Of a DNA stretch of 64,000 nucleotides, positions 52,813 through 62,878 are shown in pieces. Position numbers and translations under genes: made by a program. This stretch comes from Daejeonella sp. (GTDB lineage Bacteria; Bacteroidota; Bacteroidia; Sphingobacteriales; Sphingobacteriaceae): positions 62,001 to 126,000 of the forward strand of contig NZ_JAUYSS010000072.1 of the NCBI RefSeq assembly GCF_030695525.1, read 5' to 3'. Under the pieces are notes generated by a model. That model was not told where the DNA came from, did no database searches, and saw nothing but the letters and a program-made list of their open reading frames with translations. Position 1 is the stretch's first letter. Each line of letters opens with the position of its first letter.

Positions 52813-53385
52813 ATGATGGAAAATTTCAACTACAAGCAGATCCTTTCGGTAACTATGATCTTATTTGCGATCATAGATATTCTCGGATCAATACCTGTTG
52901 TGATATCACTGAGAAATAAGGTTGGACATATTCAGTCTGAAAAGGCCTCTATTGTAGCTCTGATGATCATGATACTTTTCCTTTTTATAGGAGATGAAAT
53001 GCTCAAAATTATAGGGCTTGATGTTTCTTCATTTGCAATTGCAGGTTCTGTGGTTATTTTCATCATTGCAATGGAAATGATATTAGGGATCAATTTTTTC
53101 AAGGAGGAAGTACCTGAAAGTGCATCGATTGTTCCATTGGCTTTCCCACTAATAGCAGGATCAGGAACATTGACTACCCTCCTATCCCTAAAATCCGAAT
53201 ATGAAACACAGAATATAATTGTTGGAATTATTCTGAATATTATCTTTGTTTACGTCGTTCTGAAGAACACGATTTACCTTGAAAAACTGCTGGGAAAGAC
53301 TGGTTTGAATATCATGCGTAAAGCCTTTGGGATTATTCTATTAGCCATAGCGATTAAACTTTTCAGAAACAATACCGGCCTATAA
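52813..53385 (+). CDS. MarC-family integral membrane protein
   Basis: This 190-aa protein of about six helices matches the MarC (UPF0056) family: FAIIDILGSIPVVISL near the start, GDEMLKIIGLDVSSFAIAGS, and SIVPLAFPLIAGSGTLTTL. Despite its name the family is no longer linked to multidrug resistance, and its function is unknown. The first two codons are both ATG; either may be used. It ends just before a large palindrome shared with the convergent methyltransferase gene. Confidence 0.88.
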   Translation: MMENFNYKQILSVTMILFAIIDILGSIPVVISLRNKVGHIQSEKASIVALMIMILFLFIGDEMLKIIGLDVSSFAIAGSVVIFIIAMEMILGINFFKEEVPESASIVPLAFPLIAGSGTLTTLLSLKSEYETQNIIVGIILNIIFVYVVLKNTIYLEKLLGKTGLNIMRKAFGIILLAIAIKLFRNNTGL

Positions 53386-53405
53386 TTTGGTGATCTGCTG
53401 ATTTG

Positions 53406-53514
53406 GCCTCACCCTATTTTCGTTTGTACTTCACCCAGAGTCTTTGCTTTCCCTCTCCAATTGAAGAGGGATGCTGGAACAGTACAAAAAGCAGTCCCGC
53501 ACAAAGGGTGAGGC
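53406..53514. repeat. 109-bp imperfect palindrome between convergent genes
   Basis: GCCTCACCCT (53406-53415) pairs with AGGGTGAGGC (53505-53514). TTTGTACT (53423-53430) pairs with AGTACAAA (53481-53488). CCCTCT (53451-53456) pairs with AGAGGG (53465-53470). The last base abuts the stop codon of the methyltransferase gene. It may act as a bidirectional terminator, though it lacks a clean T-run, or it may be a MITE-like insertion. Confidence 0.65.
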
Positions 53515-54687
53515 TTAAAGCTTGATCAGTCGCGCAACAAACATAGTGTCCGCTTTGTTTTCGTAACCTTTAATCAATTCATATCCTTCAAGCAGCATTC
53601 CATGACTTTCTTGAAGCCAGCTAACTATTTCCTCATTTTCCTCTCTGAAAACTGAACAAGTAATATAAATAAGGGGCTTCCCATGCTTCAGATATTTGAT
53701 TACATTAGCAGATATTGTCTTTTGCAGATTCTGAAATCCCAGGATCTTATGCTCCTTAAACTGACTAATCATTTCAGGGGTTCTGCCCCAGGTTCCTGAG
53801 CCACTGCATGGCGCATCCAGGATGATTCCGTCAAATTCATAGTGATGAATTTCAGGATCCGCATTCTTAGTCAAATCAATCAACTTCTTCTGATAGGTTC
53901 TCAAACCTGCAGCAATAAAACGCTCATCCAGATTATCCAAAATACTCTCACGGATATCAGAAACTAAAAGTTTAATATCAGGTTGCTCTGAAAACAATAA
54001 TAATGACTTACCCCCCGAGGCAGCACAGGCGTCCCACCAATGTTCATAACGATTGGGTTTAAAATACCGTATTGTTTGCTGCGAAGACAAATCCTGAACT
54101 TCATAAGGCTTAACAGGAAAGATATTATCAGGAAACAGGGCTTTTAAGTCGGTTCCATTTGGCATTGCCACTGTATAAGTTTCAATCAAACTAAAGTTAA
54201 TATTTCTCTCGTTAAGTGTCCTTAGCACCCAGGTTAGGGCCGGAGGGTGAACCCGGATAAAAAGGTCGGGTTGAACAAAAAATGAACTCAGAAAGGTTCC
54301 TTCATCAATTCCATCAGACAAATGTCCTGAAAAAGGAAAAACTTCATTCATTACCAATCCTTCACTTAATGAAGCATAACTTATTTTCTCATCAGATGCC
54401 AGGTAGATTTTCTCATTCAAATCCGCACGAAAATAATTAAGAAATGGGTTATCTACTGAGGTGCAAAGAAATTCAGCAAGAAATAAGCGTTGTTCAATCG
54501 GCTCATCGGCCAGGGCCCTGCCAAGTCTGAAATAATTATATAATAACCTTGAGGCTGAACGACGATCATTGGAGCCCATTTGTTTATTCCTTTTAAAGAA
54601 CTCAGGAAGAAATTTAGCCAGAGGTTTATCAGCAGGGTACTTCTCCAAAACCCGCATAAAAGTCCTCAATTGCTGCTCTGCTCTCAT
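53515..54687 (-). CDS. RsmB/NOP2-family RNA methyltransferase
   Basis: This 390-aa SAM-dependent enzyme probably makes 5-methylcytosine in rRNA. DACAASGGKSLLL is the SAM motif, DAPCSGSGTWGRTPEM holds the catalytic PC cysteine, and YITCSVFREENEE holds the second conserved cysteine. The N-terminal part (about residues 1-150) resembles the RNA-binding NusB-like region of RsmB. The gene overlaps the upstream lipoprotein gene by four bases. The exact rRNA site is not predictable. Confidence 0.88.
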   Translation of the reverse strand: MRAEQQLRTFMRVLEKYPADKPLAKFLPEFFKRNKQMGSNDRRSASRLLYNYFRLGRALADEPIEQRLFLAEFLCTSVDNPFLNYFRADLNEKIYLASDEKISYASLSEGLVMNEVFPFSGHLSDGIDEGTFLSSFFVQPDLFIRVHPPALTWVLRTLNERNINFSLIETYTVAMPNGTDLKALFPDNIFPVKPYEVQDLSSQQTIRYFKPNRYEHWWDACAASGGKSLLLFSEQPDIKLLVSDIRESILDNLDERFIAAGLRTYQKKLIDLTKNADPEIHHYEFDGIILDAPCSGSGTWGRTPEMISQFKEHKILGFQNLQKTISANVIKYLKHGKPLIYITCSVFREENEEIVSWLQESHGMLLEGYELIKGYENKADTMFVARLIKL

Positions 54688-55931
54688 CTTACAGGCTGTA
54701 ATTCAAAATTCTGATATCTTAAAATCATTAAAGCTGTATTTCGGTACCCATACTTGGGATCTTTCACAAAATGAAAATCATTATGAAGTCCGGTATAAAT
54801 CTCCTTAATCAGAAAATCTGCATATTCCTTATCGTATTTTTCAAGTAATGAACCAAAATAATAAGCTGTATCGAAGCCTTTAAATGAAAATTCTGAAGGT
54901 TCAAGTCCATATTCATCCCGATATCTGGCAATAAAATTCTTTACATTCTGAGCCTTATAATTCACAAAATAGGAAGCACTTATTCTGGTATTCAATGCTT
55001 GCATCTTCTCGGGATTTAGATACCTTGACTTGATCCAGTTAGGATGTCCAAAAACCTCAATAGGATATTTTTGACTCTTTAATCTGTAAAGTTTATCAAT
55101 TGCAGGCAGTAAAAATGACCTGTCAGATGAAGTAATAATAACCAGGTTGATTTTTGTGGGGCTCAGGTAATCTTCAATACCAAGGGTGTTTGGCCGTTCT
55201 ATAATGGGAAACTTAGATCCTGATAATTCATTTAGATAGCTCTTTATATAATTTGAAAAGCGTGAATCCTCCGTTTTTTGGGTATTGATCAAAATAAGTT
55301 GAACCTGCTCAGGTTTGTATTGACTGCTGATAAATCCAGCTATTTTCATTCCATGCTGATCGATTGAATTGTTGATACTAACAAGTTCAGAATCATTGAA
55401 TTCTGAAGGCATCGATGCCGCCAATGGCGAAACCTGCAGGGTTTTACCTAAATCAGAAAATTCTGAAAATGTTTTAATATCATCCGGAAATACCGGGCCA
55501 ATAATTAAATCCTGGCTGATTATTGAACCAGACATCGCAAGGTTAACTATTCTTGTCTCCTGATTCTGGGAATCAAATACCTGTAAATTAAAATTATGTC
55601 CTCCGGTACTAAGCGAATCCAGTCCGAGCTTAAAACCCTGGTAAAAATCTATAGCCAAATCAGCTTTACTGAGATCACTTTTCCGGGATGTCTTAAGATT
55701 CAGTGTATTCAGCTGAAAAGGCAGCAGAAGTACTATGGAATGATCAATATTTTTTTTGACAGGCTCTTCAAGCTTGGGCACAACAATTTCTACTGGTGCA
55801 GGTTTCTCAGCCGGTTTGGTAGGTATAACTTTTTTTGAGCATGCTGAAAGAAAAATCAGAATGCAAAACACTATCAGGTACTTATTCCCACTCAATCGTT
55901 GCAGGTGGTTTGGAACTAATATCATACACAA
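54684..55931 (-). CDS. Periplasmic-binding-protein-like lipoprotein
   Basis: The protein has up to 415 aa. After a lipoprotein signal ([11 protein letters not shown]) and a Pro/Lys-rich linker comes a type-1 periplasmic-binding fold. [21 protein letters not shown] and [10 protein letters not shown] resemble LivK- or LpoA-like proteins that bind a ligand or a partner. The start is uncertain: ATG 55931 overlaps guaA by 50 bases, ATG 55925 is also possible, and TTG 55895 would give a tidy signal peptide. It lies downstream of guaA and is coupled to the methyltransferase gene. Confidence 0.75.
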   Translation of the reverse strand: MCMILVPNHLQRLSGNKYLIVFCILIFLSACSKKVIPTKPAEKPAPVEIVVPKLEEPVKKNIDHSIVLLLPFQLNTLNLKTSRKSDLSKADLAIDFYQGFKLGLDSLSTGGHNFNLQVFDSQNQETRIVNLAMSGSIISQDLIIGPVFPDDIKTFSEFSDLGKTLQVSPLAASMPSEFNDSELVSINNSIDQHGMKIAGFISSQYKPEQVQLILINTQKTEDSRFSNYIKSYLNELSGSKFPIIERPNTLGIEDYLSPTKINLVIITSSDRSFLLPAIDKLYRLKSQKYPIEVFGHPNWIKSRYLNPEKMQALNTRISASYFVNYKAQNVKNFIARYRDEYGLEPSEFSFKGFDTAYYFGSLLEKYDKEYADFLIKEIYTGLHNDFHFVKDPKYGYRNTALMILRYQNFELQPVR

Positions 55932-57411
55932 CTCTGTTAATTCCTTTTACATTATTAATTATTTCATTCGAAATTTTAGCCAGCAGATCATAAGGCAAAT
56001 GACTCCAATCGGCAGTCATACCATCCACAGAACTTACTGCTCTCAAACAGATTACATGTTCGTAAGTACGCTCATCACCCATTACACCGACCGACTGTAC
56101 CGGCAAAAAGATTGCACCAGCCTGCCAAACTTTATCATACCAACCCGATGATTTCAGATTACTGATATAAATTGCATCAGCCTCCTGAAGAATTTCGACT
56201 TTCTCGGGCGTTATATCATCCAGAATTCGAATTGCAAGGCCCGGACCAGGGAAAGGGTGTCTGCCTAAAAGGGCGGCGTCCATTCCTAAGGTTTTACCAA
56301 CTCTCCTGACCTCATCTTTAAATAGAGTATTTAAGGGTTCAACAACCTTGAGCTTCATAAAATCAGGCAAACCGCCTACATTATGATGGGATTTAATGGT
56401 TGCAGAGGGTCCCTTTACAGATACTGATTCAATAACATCGGGATAAATTGTTCCCTGCCCAAGCCATTTAACATCTTGCACTTCATGCGCTGCATCATCA
56501 AAAACCTCAATAAAAACACGACCTATAGCCTTTCTTTTAGCTTCAGGATCTTTTATACCTGCAAGCTGACTTAAGAAACGATCCCCAGCTCTCACTCCGC
56601 GCACATTCAAACCCATATGCTGATATGAATCAAGTACCTGATCAAATTCATCCTTTCGTAATAAACCGTTATCTACAAAAATACAGTGAAGGTTTTTCCC
56701 AATTGCCTGATGAAGTAGAACAGCTGCAACAGAGGAATCTACCCCTCCCGACAAGCCCAGGATCACCTTATCATTCCCTATTTTTTCTTTAAGCGAGGCG
56801 ATGGTTGTTTCAATAAATGCATCGGGAGTCCAGTCCTGACTACAGCCGCAAATATCCACCAGAAAATTTTCAAGAAGTTGCTTTCCATCAGTACTATGGG
56901 TTACTTCAGGGTGGAATTGAATACCATAAACATTTGTATTCTTGATATGATAAGCCGCAACCTTAACAGAATCTGTACTGGCTATAATCTCAAAATTATC
57001 AGGAATCGAAGCAATAGTATCAGCATGAGACATCCAGGTTTGAGATCCCTTGCTTATATTTTTAAACAGGGGATGTTTATGATCGATATAATCCAGACAA
57101 GCTCTACCATATTCACGTGTCGATGAGGCCTTCACCTCCCCACCAGAGGTATGGGCTATGTATTGTGCGCCATAGCATACTCCCAGTATAGGGAATTGGG
57201 TCTGTAAATCCTGATAATTGATCTGTGGCGCATCAGCCTGCCGTACTGAATATGGACTCCCGGAAAGAATAAGACCCTTCACTGAGGAGTCAAAATCCGG
57301 AAGATGATTGAATGGGTGTATCTCGCAGTATACGTTTAGCTCTCTGACTCTCCGGGCAATAAGCTGTGTGTATTGCGACCCGAAGTCAAGAATGATGATT
57401 TTTTCTTGCAT
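55882..57411 (-). CDS. guaA: GMP synthase (glutamine-hydrolysing)
   Basis: The protein is 509 aa from ATG 57411; a TTG two codons upstream is less likely. The N-terminal class I glutaminase has Cys79 in GVCYGAQY. The ATP pyrophosphatase domain has the P-loop LSGGVDSSV, and the dimerisation domain follows ([12 protein letters not shown]). It converts XMP to GMP using glutamine. Its 3' end overlaps the 5' end of the lipoprotein gene. A -7 element directly abuts the start. Confidence 0.95.
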   Translation of the reverse strand: MQEKIIILDFGSQYTQLIARRVRELNVYCEIHPFNHLPDFDSSVKGLILSGSPYSVRQADAPQINYQDLQTQFPILGVCYGAQYIAHTSGGEVKASSTREYGRACLDYIDHKHPLFKNISKGSQTWMSHADTIASIPDNFEIIASTDSVKVAAYHIKNTNVYGIQFHPEVTHSTDGKQLLENFLVDICGCSQDWTPDAFIETTIASLKEKIGNDKVILGLSGGVDSSVAAVLLHQAIGKNLHCIFVDNGLLRKDEFDQVLDSYQHMGLNVRGVRAGDRFLSQLAGIKDPEAKRKAIGRVFIEVFDDAAHEVQDVKWLGQGTIYPDVIESVSVKGPSATIKSHHNVGGLPDFMKLKVVEPLNTLFKDEVRRVGKTLGMDAALLGRHPFPGPGLAIRILDDITPEKVEILQEADAIYISNLKSSGWYDKVWQAGAIFLPVQSVGVMGDERTYEHVICLRAVSSVDGMTADWSHLPYDLLAKISNEIINNVKGINRVVYDISSKPPATIEWE

Positions 57412-57414
57412 GGG

Positions 57415-57422
57415 CAAAGATA
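57415..57422 (-). promoter_or_regulatory. -7 element abutting the guaA start
   Basis: On the minus strand this reads TATCTTTG, an exact TAnnTTTG. Only CCC separates it from ATG 57411, so transcription should begin at or within one base of the start codon (leaderless mRNA). Confidence 0.55.
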
Positions 57423-57505
57423 ACTTTTTTGTACAGAGGCAGAAAGTATTCTACAAGCTTTTGGTGCATTTATGACCAATGTAATTAAATTGATAATTTA
57501 GAGGC

Positions 57506-57982
57506 ATGAAAAGTCAATCTTCCGCTAATGTTTACTTCACTGCTCATTTAGAGGATGTTGAGGGGCCCATGGTGCATCATGTTCTTATTATTCCTGATGA
57601 GATAGCAGAAAAGTTTATCAGCGGCAAAGGTTCTGTTCGCATTTTGTGCAGGATAGAAGATACAACTGAGTTTCCCTGTGCACTGCTTCCCCGGCATGGC
57701 AGGTATGTGATTATTGCAAGTTTGAAACTGATAAAAGAGAATAATCTTTCAGTCGGTACAGCGTTCAATATATCTATCCGACCTGATCCCGGCAATGGAC
57801 TTGATCTTCCTGAAGAATTCATTGAAGTTCTGGCTCAGGACGAATTTGCTTATAAGGCATTTATAGCCCTTAAAGATGGAGAAAAGAGAGGCTATTTATA
57901 TTACATCAGACAGGCGAAATCAATCGAAACACGTATTAAAAGGAGTTTTGAGATTGCTGAGAAGTTGAAGGAAAGGTTTTAA
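57506..57982 (+). CDS. DUF1905 plus YdeI/OmdA-domain protein
   Basis: This 158-aa protein has an N-terminal DUF1905 beta-barrel-like domain (about residues 8-95) and a C-terminal YdeI/OmdA (OmpD-associated) helical segment (GYLYYIRQAKSIETRIKRS, about 129-147). Such proteins are widespread; some are annotated as bacteriocin-protection proteins, but the molecular role is not established. There is no signal peptide, so it is probably cytoplasmic. A heptamer array begins directly after the stop. Confidence 0.8.
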   Translation: MKSQSSANVYFTAHLEDVEGPMVHHVLIIPDEIAEKFISGKGSVRILCRIEDTTEFPCALLPRHGRYVIIASLKLIKENNLSVGTAFNISIRPDPGNGLDLPEEFIEVLAQDEFAYKAFIALKDGEKRGYLYYIRQAKSIETRIKRSFEIAEKLKERF

Positions 57983-58017
57983 AACTGAAAGGATAAAGCT
58001 GAAAGCTAAAAGTTGAA
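57983..58017 (+). repeat. Heptamer array flush with the YdeI-like stop codon
   Basis: Five period-7 units (AACTGAA, AGGATAA, AGCTGAA, AGCTAAA, AGTTGAA) start at the first base after the TAA (57980-57982). The units match the reverse complement of those upstream of pyrR. Downstream, 58018-58127 holds nothing else recognisable. Confidence 0.75.
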
Positions 58018-58127
58018 GTTTCTATCGAATCGATTAAAAACTATCGGGTACTGCCAGCTAAATTAAAAATCGGCGACTATTAAAGAATATGTAAAATGAT
58101 TGGACAGATTTTTGCTAGTATTGATTC

Positions 58128-58751
58128 ATGAAGTCAATGATATTAAACGCATTAATACTTTTATTGCTATCCTCATGTGATATTCCATCAGGGAATCATT
58201 ACACTCCACCGCCTGAAATAAGGGTAGTACCGAGCAGTGATATTACTCAAAATAAAACAGTAGAAATTATTGAATCTAATACCGACACCATCGTTTCTGA
58301 GACTATTAATACCAACAGAACCCGGGCAGATGAATTGGTTGGATTTGCAGAAACATTGCAAGGTATTCCATATAAATATGGATCAACCGATCCCCGAATA
58401 GGTTTTGATTGTTCAGGCTTTATCAGCTATGTTTTCAATCATTTTGGCATATCAGTTCCAAGATCGTCCATTGGTTTTACTCATATTGAAAAAGAAATAA
58501 AGCTAAGAGAAGCTAAGCGTGGAGATATTATTTTGTTTACGGGTACCGATAGCACTAAACGCACAGTTGGCCATATGGGAATAATAACCTCTGATAAAGG
58601 GCAGAGCCATGAATTTATTCATTCTACTTCCGGAAAGGCATTCAGCGTTACAAAAACACCATTAAACAAGTATTATCAGGGTCGTTTTGTAAAAGTAATC
58701 CGGATTTTCAAAGACAATGAGATATTAGTAAAGAATTCAGGTTCTAAATAA
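58128..58751 (+). CDS. NlpC/P60-family cell-wall peptidase lipoprotein
   Basis: This 207-aa protein has a lipobox at Cys17, a low-complexity linker, and an NlpC/P60 domain from about residue 70. The catalytic residues are Cys95 in FDCSGF, His149 in VGHMG and a third polar residue, His165. Family members cut peptide bonds in peptidoglycan stems (gamma-D-glutamyl-diaminopimelate links). It acts in the periplasm. The last eight bases overlap the end of the convergent UbiD gene. Confidence 0.9.
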   Translation: MKSMILNALILLLLSSCDIPSGNHYTPPPEIRVVPSSDITQNKTVEIIESNTDTIVSETINTNRTRADELVGFAETLQGIPYKYGSTDPRIGFDCSGFISYVFNHFGISVPRSSIGFTHIEKEIKLREAKRGDIILFTGTDSTKRTVGHMGIITSDKGQSHEFIHSTSGKAFSVTKTPLNKYYQGRFVKVIRIFKDNEILVKNSGSK

Positions 58752-60582
58752 TCCCATAAAGTGAACCGCCCCTTTCTCCCAGCCTGTCTACTCTTTCTTC
58801 CACCTTTTTGTCCTTAATAAGTTCAGGGGCATGATGTTTCTTTAGTCTGGCATCAATGATCAAGGGTCCTTTACATCCCCAGTGCTTATGCTCAGTGAAG
58901 GAATCAATCCCATAAATATCATGTGAAGGATTACTGCGGGTAAAACTAACCCAAACAAAATTATTGATATTTTCTGCTACAAATCCGGCATCATCACATA
59001 AGATAAATAAAGGCAAACTGTCAAGGTTTTCTGAAACCAGCACTGAATTCAAAATCTCGATTTCACGTTCGGTCTGCTGATGGCTCACAAAGGCAGGAGA
59101 CTCTACAGCCAACACTCCCGGCATTACCATCTTATAATTGGAGAACGGATCCGGAAGGGAAAAAGACTGAGGCAATTCCGTCCAAAGATTGCGTTTCTTG
59201 TCCCCAGCCGCTGCAATGGCAACTTTTGAGCCGGAGTTTATATCAGTTCCACTGTAGTCAAGGGTATCAATTGTAGTCCTGGTATAAAAATGCAAGTCAC
59301 GGCTGAGGTCAATCCTCTCCAGGATATGCTTAAAAAACCCCTGAATATTGCTGGTCCTGAGGGTAGGATCATCCTCTTTACTACAAATAAACAAGTATTT
59401 CGCGAGGCTTAGCTGGCTTTTGCCCAATATATGATTCGCAATAGTCAGTATCTCCTGAGGTTTTTTTTCTTTCAGATAAGGAGTATAACGCTCACTGCCT
59501 ATCGCAAAAAGTAATGGATGAACCCCTGCTGCATCAACTGCATTTACTTCATGCAAACCTGGAATTTCCTTTGGAATAGCTGAACCGGTAATTTCATGAA
59601 TCAGTGCCCCAAAGCTAGTGTCCTCTTGCGGAGGTCTGCCAACCACAGTAAATGACCAGATTGCATTTTTACGATGATAGACATTCCTAACTTTCATCAG
59701 AGGAAAAAGATGCTTCAGGCTATAATAACCCAGATGATCCCCAAAAGGACCTTCAGGTTTATTTTGACCTGGCTCTACCGTACCTGTAATTACAAAATCT
59801 GCATCAGAGGAGATACAAAATCCCTCGTTATCGTAAAAATATCTGAATCGTCTGTTCCCAAGTGCCCCGGCGAAGGTCATTTCCGATAAACCCTCGGGTA
59901 AAGGCATTACGGCTGCAAGAGGATGGGCAGGAGGCCCACCTATGAAAATACTCACCTTCAGGGCTTCAGCTTTTGCATTTACCTTTGTTTGATGTACTCC
60001 TATACCACGGTGTAGTTGATAATGCAGGCCAATCTCCTGATCTTTAATGTAGTCATTTCCCCCTAATTGAATCCGGTACATCCCAAGGTTTGCATTCATA
60101 ATACCCGGCTTATCAATATCCTCAGTATATACCTGGGGCATGGTTACAAATGGTCCCCCATCCATCGGCCAGTTCACTATCTGTGGTAAGGCCGAAATTG
60201 TTGTTTTACCAAATTTAACCGGAGAAAATAATTCTTTATTCCAGGGCAAAGCTGAAAATGCGGTAAGGCCAGATCCGGCATATTTTAAGGGGTTTTTTAC
60301 AGCCTTTAATGGATCCGATTTTAGATCTACAAGCGTTTTAATCGCGTCAAGTGTATCCCGGAACATAAATTTTGACCTCTCCAGCGTACCGAATAAATTG
60401 GATACCGCCGGAAATTTAGTCCCTTTAATATTCTCGAAAAATATTGCTGGCCCTTGATTTTCAAACACCCGTAAATGAATAGCAGCAGCCTCCAGAAAAG
60501 GATCAACTTCCTCCTTTATTCTGATTAGATGACCATGTTTCTCAAGGTCAGTTACACATTCTGCAAGACTTTTATAACCCAT
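58744..60582 (-). CDS. UbiD-family decarboxylase
   Basis: This 612-aa protein fits the long UbiD form, which uses prenylated FMN to decarboxylate aromatic or acrylic acids. PLPEGLSEMTFAGALGNRRF and PEGPFGDHLGYYSL are family motifs, the second holding an acidic catalytic residue. In menaquinone-using Bacteroidota this long form is usually assigned to menaquinone synthesis, which is inference here. The partner flavin prenyltransferase UbiX is not in the window. It overlaps the NlpC gene tail-to-tail. Confidence 0.88.
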   Translation of the reverse strand: MGYKSLAECVTDLEKHGHLIRIKEEVDPFLEAAAIHLRVFENQGPAIFFENIKGTKFPAVSNLFGTLERSKFMFRDTLDAIKTLVDLKSDPLKAVKNPLKYAGSGLTAFSALPWNKELFSPVKFGKTTISALPQIVNWPMDGGPFVTMPQVYTEDIDKPGIMNANLGMYRIQLGGNDYIKDQEIGLHYQLHRGIGVHQTKVNAKAEALKVSIFIGGPPAHPLAAVMPLPEGLSEMTFAGALGNRRFRYFYDNEGFCISSDADFVITGTVEPGQNKPEGPFGDHLGYYSLKHLFPLMKVRNVYHRKNAIWSFTVVGRPPQEDTSFGALIHEITGSAIPKEIPGLHEVNAVDAAGVHPLLFAIGSERYTPYLKEKKPQEILTIANHILGKSQLSLAKYLFICSKEDDPTLRTSNIQGFFKHILERIDLSRDLHFYTRTTIDTLDYSGTDINSGSKVAIAAAGDKKRNLWTELPQSFSLPDPFSNYKMVMPGVLAVESPAFVSHQQTEREIEILNSVLVSENLDSLPLFILCDDAGFVAENINNFVWVSFTRSNPSHDIYGIDSFTEHKHWGCKGPLIIDARLKKHHAPELIKDKKVEERVDRLGERGGSLYGII

Positions 60583-60601
60583 GGATAGAAATCATTGAAA
60601 T

Positions 60602-60630
60602 AAGGCTGCAATTTAAGAAATTGCAGCCTT
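60602..60630 (-). terminator. Hairpin after the dCMP deaminase gene
   Basis: AAGGCTGCAATTT (60602-60614) and AAATTGCAGCCTT (60618-60630) form a thirteen-pair stem with a three-base loop, past the end of the deaminase gene on the minus strand. The following T-tract is short, but termination before the UbiD gene is likely. Confidence 0.7.
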
Positions 60631-60676
60631 TGAAGAGATGTGATGTCCCGCTTATTGTTAAAGAAATGCAATCTTC

Positions 60677-61129
60677 TCAGAACTTAAGGCATTCTACGCC
60701 AAATCGGTTCAAAAAATCGACTCCTTCATCTGATGGAAGACCTTTATATTCTGCATAGGAAGCTTTATACCAAACTTTTTTAATTCCGGAAGAAAATATG
60801 ATTCTGGCGCAGGCAATGCATGGAGAAAGAGTAAGATAAAGTGTAGAGCCTTCGAGCGTAGAACCGTTCTTTACAGCATAAAGAATTGCATTCTCCTCTG
60901 CATGAAGTGCAAGGGAACAACTATTCTTCGAATCACGAGGGCAACCAGTTTCAGGCCATTCTTCATCACAATTATGGGTTCCTGCAGGTGGCCCGTTATA
61001 ACCTATTGAGATTATACGAGTATCTTTTGTCAAAACAGCACCAACCTGGGCCTTCACGCAATGAGAGCGCTCTGCAAGATCGCTTGCAAGATCCATGAAA
61101 ATCAAGTCAAAGCTTGGTTTAACTTTCAT
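60677..61129 (-). CDS. dCMP deaminase-family zinc enzyme
   Basis: This 150-aa protein of the deoxycytidylate deaminase (ComEB-like) group has His76 and Glu78 in LHAEENAI, plus Cys104 and Cys107 in SPCIACARI, which bind the catalytic zinc. SHCVKAQVGAVLTKD and SIGYNGPPAGTHNC are typical of dCMP deaminases, which supply dUMP for thymidylate. Its ATG overlaps the stop of the sugar transporter gene by one base (TAATG), so the two are translationally coupled without an obvious functional tie. Confidence 0.9.
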   Translation of the reverse strand: MKVKPSFDLIFMDLASDLAERSHCVKAQVGAVLTKDTRIISIGYNGPPAGTHNCDEEWPETGCPRDSKNSCSLALHAEENAILYAVKNGSTLEGSTLYLTLSPCIACARIIFSSGIKKVWYKASYAEYKGLPSDEGVDFLNRFGVECLKF

Positions 61130-62736
61130 TAATGCGATACATCTGCGTCAAGATCATTAACGTCAATTCCTTGCTTTTTTAATTCAGAGCTTACTTTTAT
61201 TGCAAAATAAACCAGGTAAACAAAGCAAAGAAATGGAACAATATAGGAGAAGTGTATACCGCTAGTATCGGCCAGGATTCCCTGTACCGGTGGGATGATT
61301 GCTCCACCTAATATCATCATAATCAGGAAGGCTGAACCCTGAGAAGTATATTTACCTAAACCGGTAATGGCAAGGGCAAAAATACATGGCCACATTATTG
61401 AACAGCAAAGTCCACCGCTCAGGAACGCATAAATAGCAACCTGCCCTTCGGTCATCAGTCCGATAATCATCGCAACAGATCCCAAAACGCTAAAAGTAAG
61501 TAAGGTCTTTGCGGGTTTATCCTGACTGAAGAAGAATCCGGCAATCAGAATAACAATACATACCCCGTAAATAAGGAACTGCCCGATAGATGCCCCATTT
61601 AAATGATTTGCGAGCAGGATAACCGCAAAGGCAATAAATGGAACGACAATCGTGAGTATTGTTTTCGTACGTTTTTCCAGTTTAAAGATGCTCACAGCAC
61701 CTGCCCAGCGGCCTATCATCATACTTCCCCAATAGAGTGAAATAAATGGTGCAATTTCAGAACCGGTAAGACCCCCGAACTCAGGAAGCTCCAGTAAAGC
61801 TCCCATATTACTTTGAATAGTCACTTCCACCCCTACATAAGTAAAAATAGCTATCATGCCCAGAATAAGCTGCGGATAACCCATCGCACCCCAGCCCGTT
61901 TTGTCTTTACCTGCTGACCTGAGGGCCAAAAGAAGGGTAATAACCATAATAAATAGCGACAGATAAACAAATATATTCATGCCCAGACCTGTTGCTGCCG
62001 CGATTGGATCTGCTGCAAGAATCAATAAGAAGGCTACAAAAATAACGAACAGAGGCATATTGGTCTTACCACTCGACTCCACTTTCTCATCGCTGGTTAC
62101 CTTAGGCAATTTGGCCATCCAGAAATAAATGGCAACTGCTATAAAAAGGCCTGCTAATATATAATACAACAGATTGATCGATTCGATTTCAACTTCCTTG
62201 GGAACAGCACTTGTAGCTGTACCAAAGAGGATAATACTGACGACTATCGGACCTAAAATTCCGCCCAGATTGTTTACACCTCCGGCCAGATTTAATCGAT
62301 TGGCTCCGGTCACCGGGCTACCAAGAGCAACCACAAATGGATTAGCAGCAGTTTGTTGAAGTGAAAAGCCAATTGCGACCACAAAAAAAGCCGCGAGAAT
62401 GAAAGAGAAAGACCCGGAGCCTACTGCAGGAATCATTAACAAGGCTCCGCCTGCAGATACAACCAAACCAATCGCAATACTGTTCTTATATCCCAGGTAA
62501 TTCAGTATATCAACTTTAATGATCTTGGAAGCATAAAAAAGCACCAGAGATCCTATAAAATACCCTCCATAAAAAGTGAAGTCAATCAATTGAGACTCAA
62601 ATTGCGTGAGATCAAAATGTGCTTTACAAAAAGGTATAAAAATTCCATTGCTGGCTGCTAGAAAGCCCCAAAAGAAAAACACTGTTATCAGTGTGTATAA
62701 AGCCGAGGAATAATTTTTTTGCAAATTGTTATCCAT
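61129..62736 (-). CDS. FucP-type sugar MFS transporter
   Basis: This 535-aa transporter of about twelve to fourteen helices matches the FucP branch: [15 protein letters not shown] near the start, and [20 protein letters not shown] with [10 protein letters not shown] in the middle. FucP-type carriers move fucose, glucose/galactose or other sugars with protons. No sugar-catabolic gene is nearby, so the substrate is open. It is longer than E. coli FucP by about 100 residues. It is transcribed with the deaminase gene. Confidence 0.88.
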   Translation of the reverse strand: MDNNLQKNYSSALYTLITVFFFWGFLAASNGIFIPFCKAHFDLTQFESQLIDFTFYGGYFIGSLVLFYASKIIKVDILNYLGYKNSIAIGLVVSAGGALLMIPAVGSGSFSFILAAFFVVAIGFSLQQTAANPFVVALGSPVTGANRLNLAGGVNNLGGILGPIVVSIILFGTATSAVPKEVEIESINLLYYILAGLFIAVAIYFWMAKLPKVTSDEKVESSGKTNMPLFVIFVAFLLILAADPIAAATGLGMNIFVYLSLFIMVITLLLALRSAGKDKTGWGAMGYPQLILGMIAIFTYVGVEVTIQSNMGALLELPEFGGLTGSEIAPFISLYWGSMMIGRWAGAVSIFKLEKRTKTILTIVVPFIAFAVILLANHLNGASIGQFLIYGVCIVILIAGFFFSQDKPAKTLLTFSVLGSVAMIIGLMTEGQVAIYAFLSGGLCCSIMWPCIFALAITGLGKYTSQGSAFLIMMILGGAIIPPVQGILADTSGIHFSYIVPFLCFVYLVYFAIKVSSELKKQGIDVNDLDADVSH

Positions 62737-62878
62737 ATCAGGTTTCTATTGTTAAATATTTATCTAACATAAATTAAATTTCTCATATCTCTAAGTTTTA
62801 AATGTTTTTATCATTCTTGTGAATATTTCTTTGTTTTTAGGTTAATTTGCAAAACTTACTTAGGAATAAATATTCGGA

